Below are positions 13,914-15,043 of a stretch of DNA of 15,043 nt, one piece after another. A model generated the notes under the pieces. The model searched no databases and was not told where the DNA came from. It saw only the letters and a list, made by a program, of their open reading frames with translations. The translations under genes were made by a program, and so were the position numbers. The stretch is from Peptococcaceae bacterium (GTDB lineage: Bacteria; Bacillota; Desulfotomaculia; Desulfotomaculales; Desulfocucumaceae). The stretch covers positions 1 through 15,043 of the forward strand of contig JAAXTT010000023.1 in the NCBI GenBank assembly GCA_013336365.1, in the 5' to 3' direction. The stretch's first letter is position 1, and each line of letters begins with the position of its first letter.

Positions 13914-13963
13914 AAAAATTCTACCCTTCAATCAGTAACTACAAGACCATAGAATTGGTCCGG

Positions 13964-14884
13964 TCACTCCTCCAGATTGCTGAGTATTTCTTCAAGCTCC
14001 TTGGGAAGAGGGGCTTCAAAAATCATTTTACTGCCGGTTTTCGGATGAAGAAAACCCAGCAATTTAGCATGAAGAAACTGGCCTTCCAAGCCAAACCTAT
14101 TTTTAGCCTGACTGTATTTAGAATCTCCCAGCAAGGGATGGCCCAACCATTTCATATGCACCCTTATCTGATGAGTCCTACCTGTTTCCAAAATCAATTC
14201 CAGCAGAGTTAAATTTTCCTTGTTAAAACGCTTCAAAACCCTGTAATTGGTAGCGGCATTTCTTCCCTTGCCCGGAGTAACCGCCATCTTTTTTCTATCC
14301 TTGGGATGCCTTCCAATCGGCGCATCAATCCTGCCAAAATCATTCTTAACAATTCCTTGGACCAAGGCTAAGTAAATTCTGTCTACACTGTGTATACTCA
14401 GCTGTCTTGCCAGCTCAATATGAGCAGTATCATTTTTTGCTACCATCAACAATCCTGAGGTATCCTTGTCCAGCCTGTGAACAATTCCGGGTCTTATAAT
14501 CCCATTTATGCCGGATAAATCCTTACAGCAATAAAGCAGGGCATTAACGAGAGTTCCCGAATAATTGCCCTCGGCAGGATGAACCACCATTCCCCTAGGC
14601 TTATTGACTACTATCAGATCAGCATCATTATGGTATATGTCCAGAGGAATATCTTCCCCTGCCATAACCAGCTCCACAGGAGGTGGCATTCTTAAAATAA
14701 TCTGATCCCCCACTTTTAGTCTGAAGCTGGCTTTAGCAGGAATACTGTTTACCTCCACCAGACCTTCACAAATCAATTTTTGCATATGAGATCTGCTTAG
14801 TTCAGGGTTTTCCAAACTGAGAAAAACATCCAGCCTAATCCCTGAATGGCACTCCTCAGCCTGATAAAAATGAATATGATACAA
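13964..14884 (-). CDS. rluD: Large-subunit rRNA pseudouridine synthase, RluD/YlyB family
   Basis: This RluA-family synthase isomerises uridines in rRNA. The protein has an N-terminal S4 RNA-binding domain (about 15-75 from the chosen start, RLDVFLSLENPELSRSHMQKLI), LIVVNKPRGMVVHP (90-103), the catalytic Asp D139 in HRLDKDTSGLL, and a late GRTHQIRVHMKWLGHPLLGD motif. I chose TTG at 14884 (306 residues) because GAGGGG lies 5 bases upstream and it begins 2 bases after the lspA stop. A TTG at 14923 is also open (319 residues) but would overlap lspA and has no ribosome-binding site. Target uridines are not deducible. In Bacillus subtilis the equivalent ylyB sits between lspA and pyrR, as expected from this order. 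Confidence 0.94.
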   Translation of the reverse strand: MYHIHFYQAEECHSGIRLDVFLSLENPELSRSHMQKLICEGLVEVNSIPAKASFRLKVGDQIILRMPPPVELVMAGEDIPLDIYHNDADLIVVNKPRGMVVHPAEGNYSGTLVNALLYCCKDLSGINGIIRPGIVHRLDKDTSGLLMVAKNDTAHIELARQLSIHSVDRIYLALVQGIVKNDFGRIDAPIGRHPKDRKKMAVTPGKGRNAATNYRVLKRFNKENLTLLELILETGRTHQIRVHMKWLGHPLLGDSKYSQAKNRFGLEGQFLHAKLLGFLHPKTGSKMIFEAPLPKELEEILSNLEE

Positions 14885-14886
14885 TA

Positions 14887-15043
14887 CTACCCCTCGCTTC
14901 CGGACAGACCTTCCATATTCCAAACTATCATAAATAATATTGCCGCACCTAATACAATGGCAATATCCGCAAAATTAAAAACCGGCCAGATTCTAAAATC
15001 AATAAAGTCAACTACCTCACCAAATCTTATCCTGTCAACCAAA
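14887..15043 (-). CDS. lspA: Lipoprotein signal peptidase II, C-terminal part, cut by window edge
   Basis: The minus strand encodes about 52 residues ending in TAG at 14889-14887. The visible part reads LVDRIRFGEVVDFIDFR, then IWPVFNFADIAIVLG, a hydrophobic helix and a short acidic tail. The two catalytic aspartates of LspA are in the conserved settings D-R-x-x-x-G..V-V-D-F and F-N-x-A-D. The enzyme removes signal peptides from prolipoproteins in the membrane. It is followed 2 bases later by rluD, consistent with an operon. Confidence 0.93.
   Translation of the reverse strand, partial: LVDRIRFGEVVDFIDFRIWPVFNFADIAIVLGAAILFMIVWNMEGLSGSEG

Noticed and set aside
13930..13963. Terminator after rluD
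   Set aside because: Only a 5-bp stem (GACCA/TGGTC) with no U tract directly behind it; too weak to call.

Overview
The window looks like chromosome from a low- to moderate-GC Bacillota of the clostridial/syntrophic type. The pyr genes carry PyrR-type attenuators as in Bacillus and its relatives. Ribosome-binding sites are strong GGAGG types, several genes start with TTG or GTG, and a dehydratase-activator/iron-sulfur gene pair of the strict-anaerobe type is present. No species can be named from the sequence alone.

Layout. Bases 1-2367 (minus strand) hold the start of a pyrimidine operon: promoter, PyrR-binding leader with terminator, pyrR, a second PyrR-binding attenuator, pyrB, and a pyrC cut by the window edge. 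Bases 13964-15043 (minus strand) hold rluD and the 3' end of lspA. In Bacillus subtilis lspA, the rluD-like gene and pyrR are adjacent in this order. Here they keep order and strand but are separated by about 11.8 kb of mixed-orientation genes.

The inserted block contains, left to right: a secreted protein of unknown function (-); the 23S rRNA methyltransferase rlmD/rumA (+); a tandem-repeat zone formed from the 3' end of that gene; an SRPBCC (AHSA1-like) protein (+); a LigB/DODA-type extradiol dioxygenase (+); a two-gene operon for a double-cubane/2-hydroxyacyl-CoA-dehydratase-like protein and its ATPase activator (-); a 500-bp AT-rich intergenic stretch with palindromes; a DUF3795 cysteine-rich protein (+); an Imm5-like helical protein followed by the ribosome-assembly GTPase rsgA (+); and an Rrf2 regulator, acyltransferase-3 and DUF1294 operon (-).

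The most unusual sequence is at 5323-5595. A 73-bp block occurs twice, identical, with a 121-bp period. After each copy the reading frame reproduces a version of the RlmD C-terminus (E-[VS]-V-x-L-L-[ST]-R) and then stops. A 19-bp core is identical in rlmD and exactly two periods downstream. This resembles att-site scars left by repeated integration at the rlmD 3' end. The second item of interest is the DCCP-like pair at 7067-9072, which has no dehydratase partner subunit beside it. No CRISPR array, transposase, tRNA or rRNA gene was seen.
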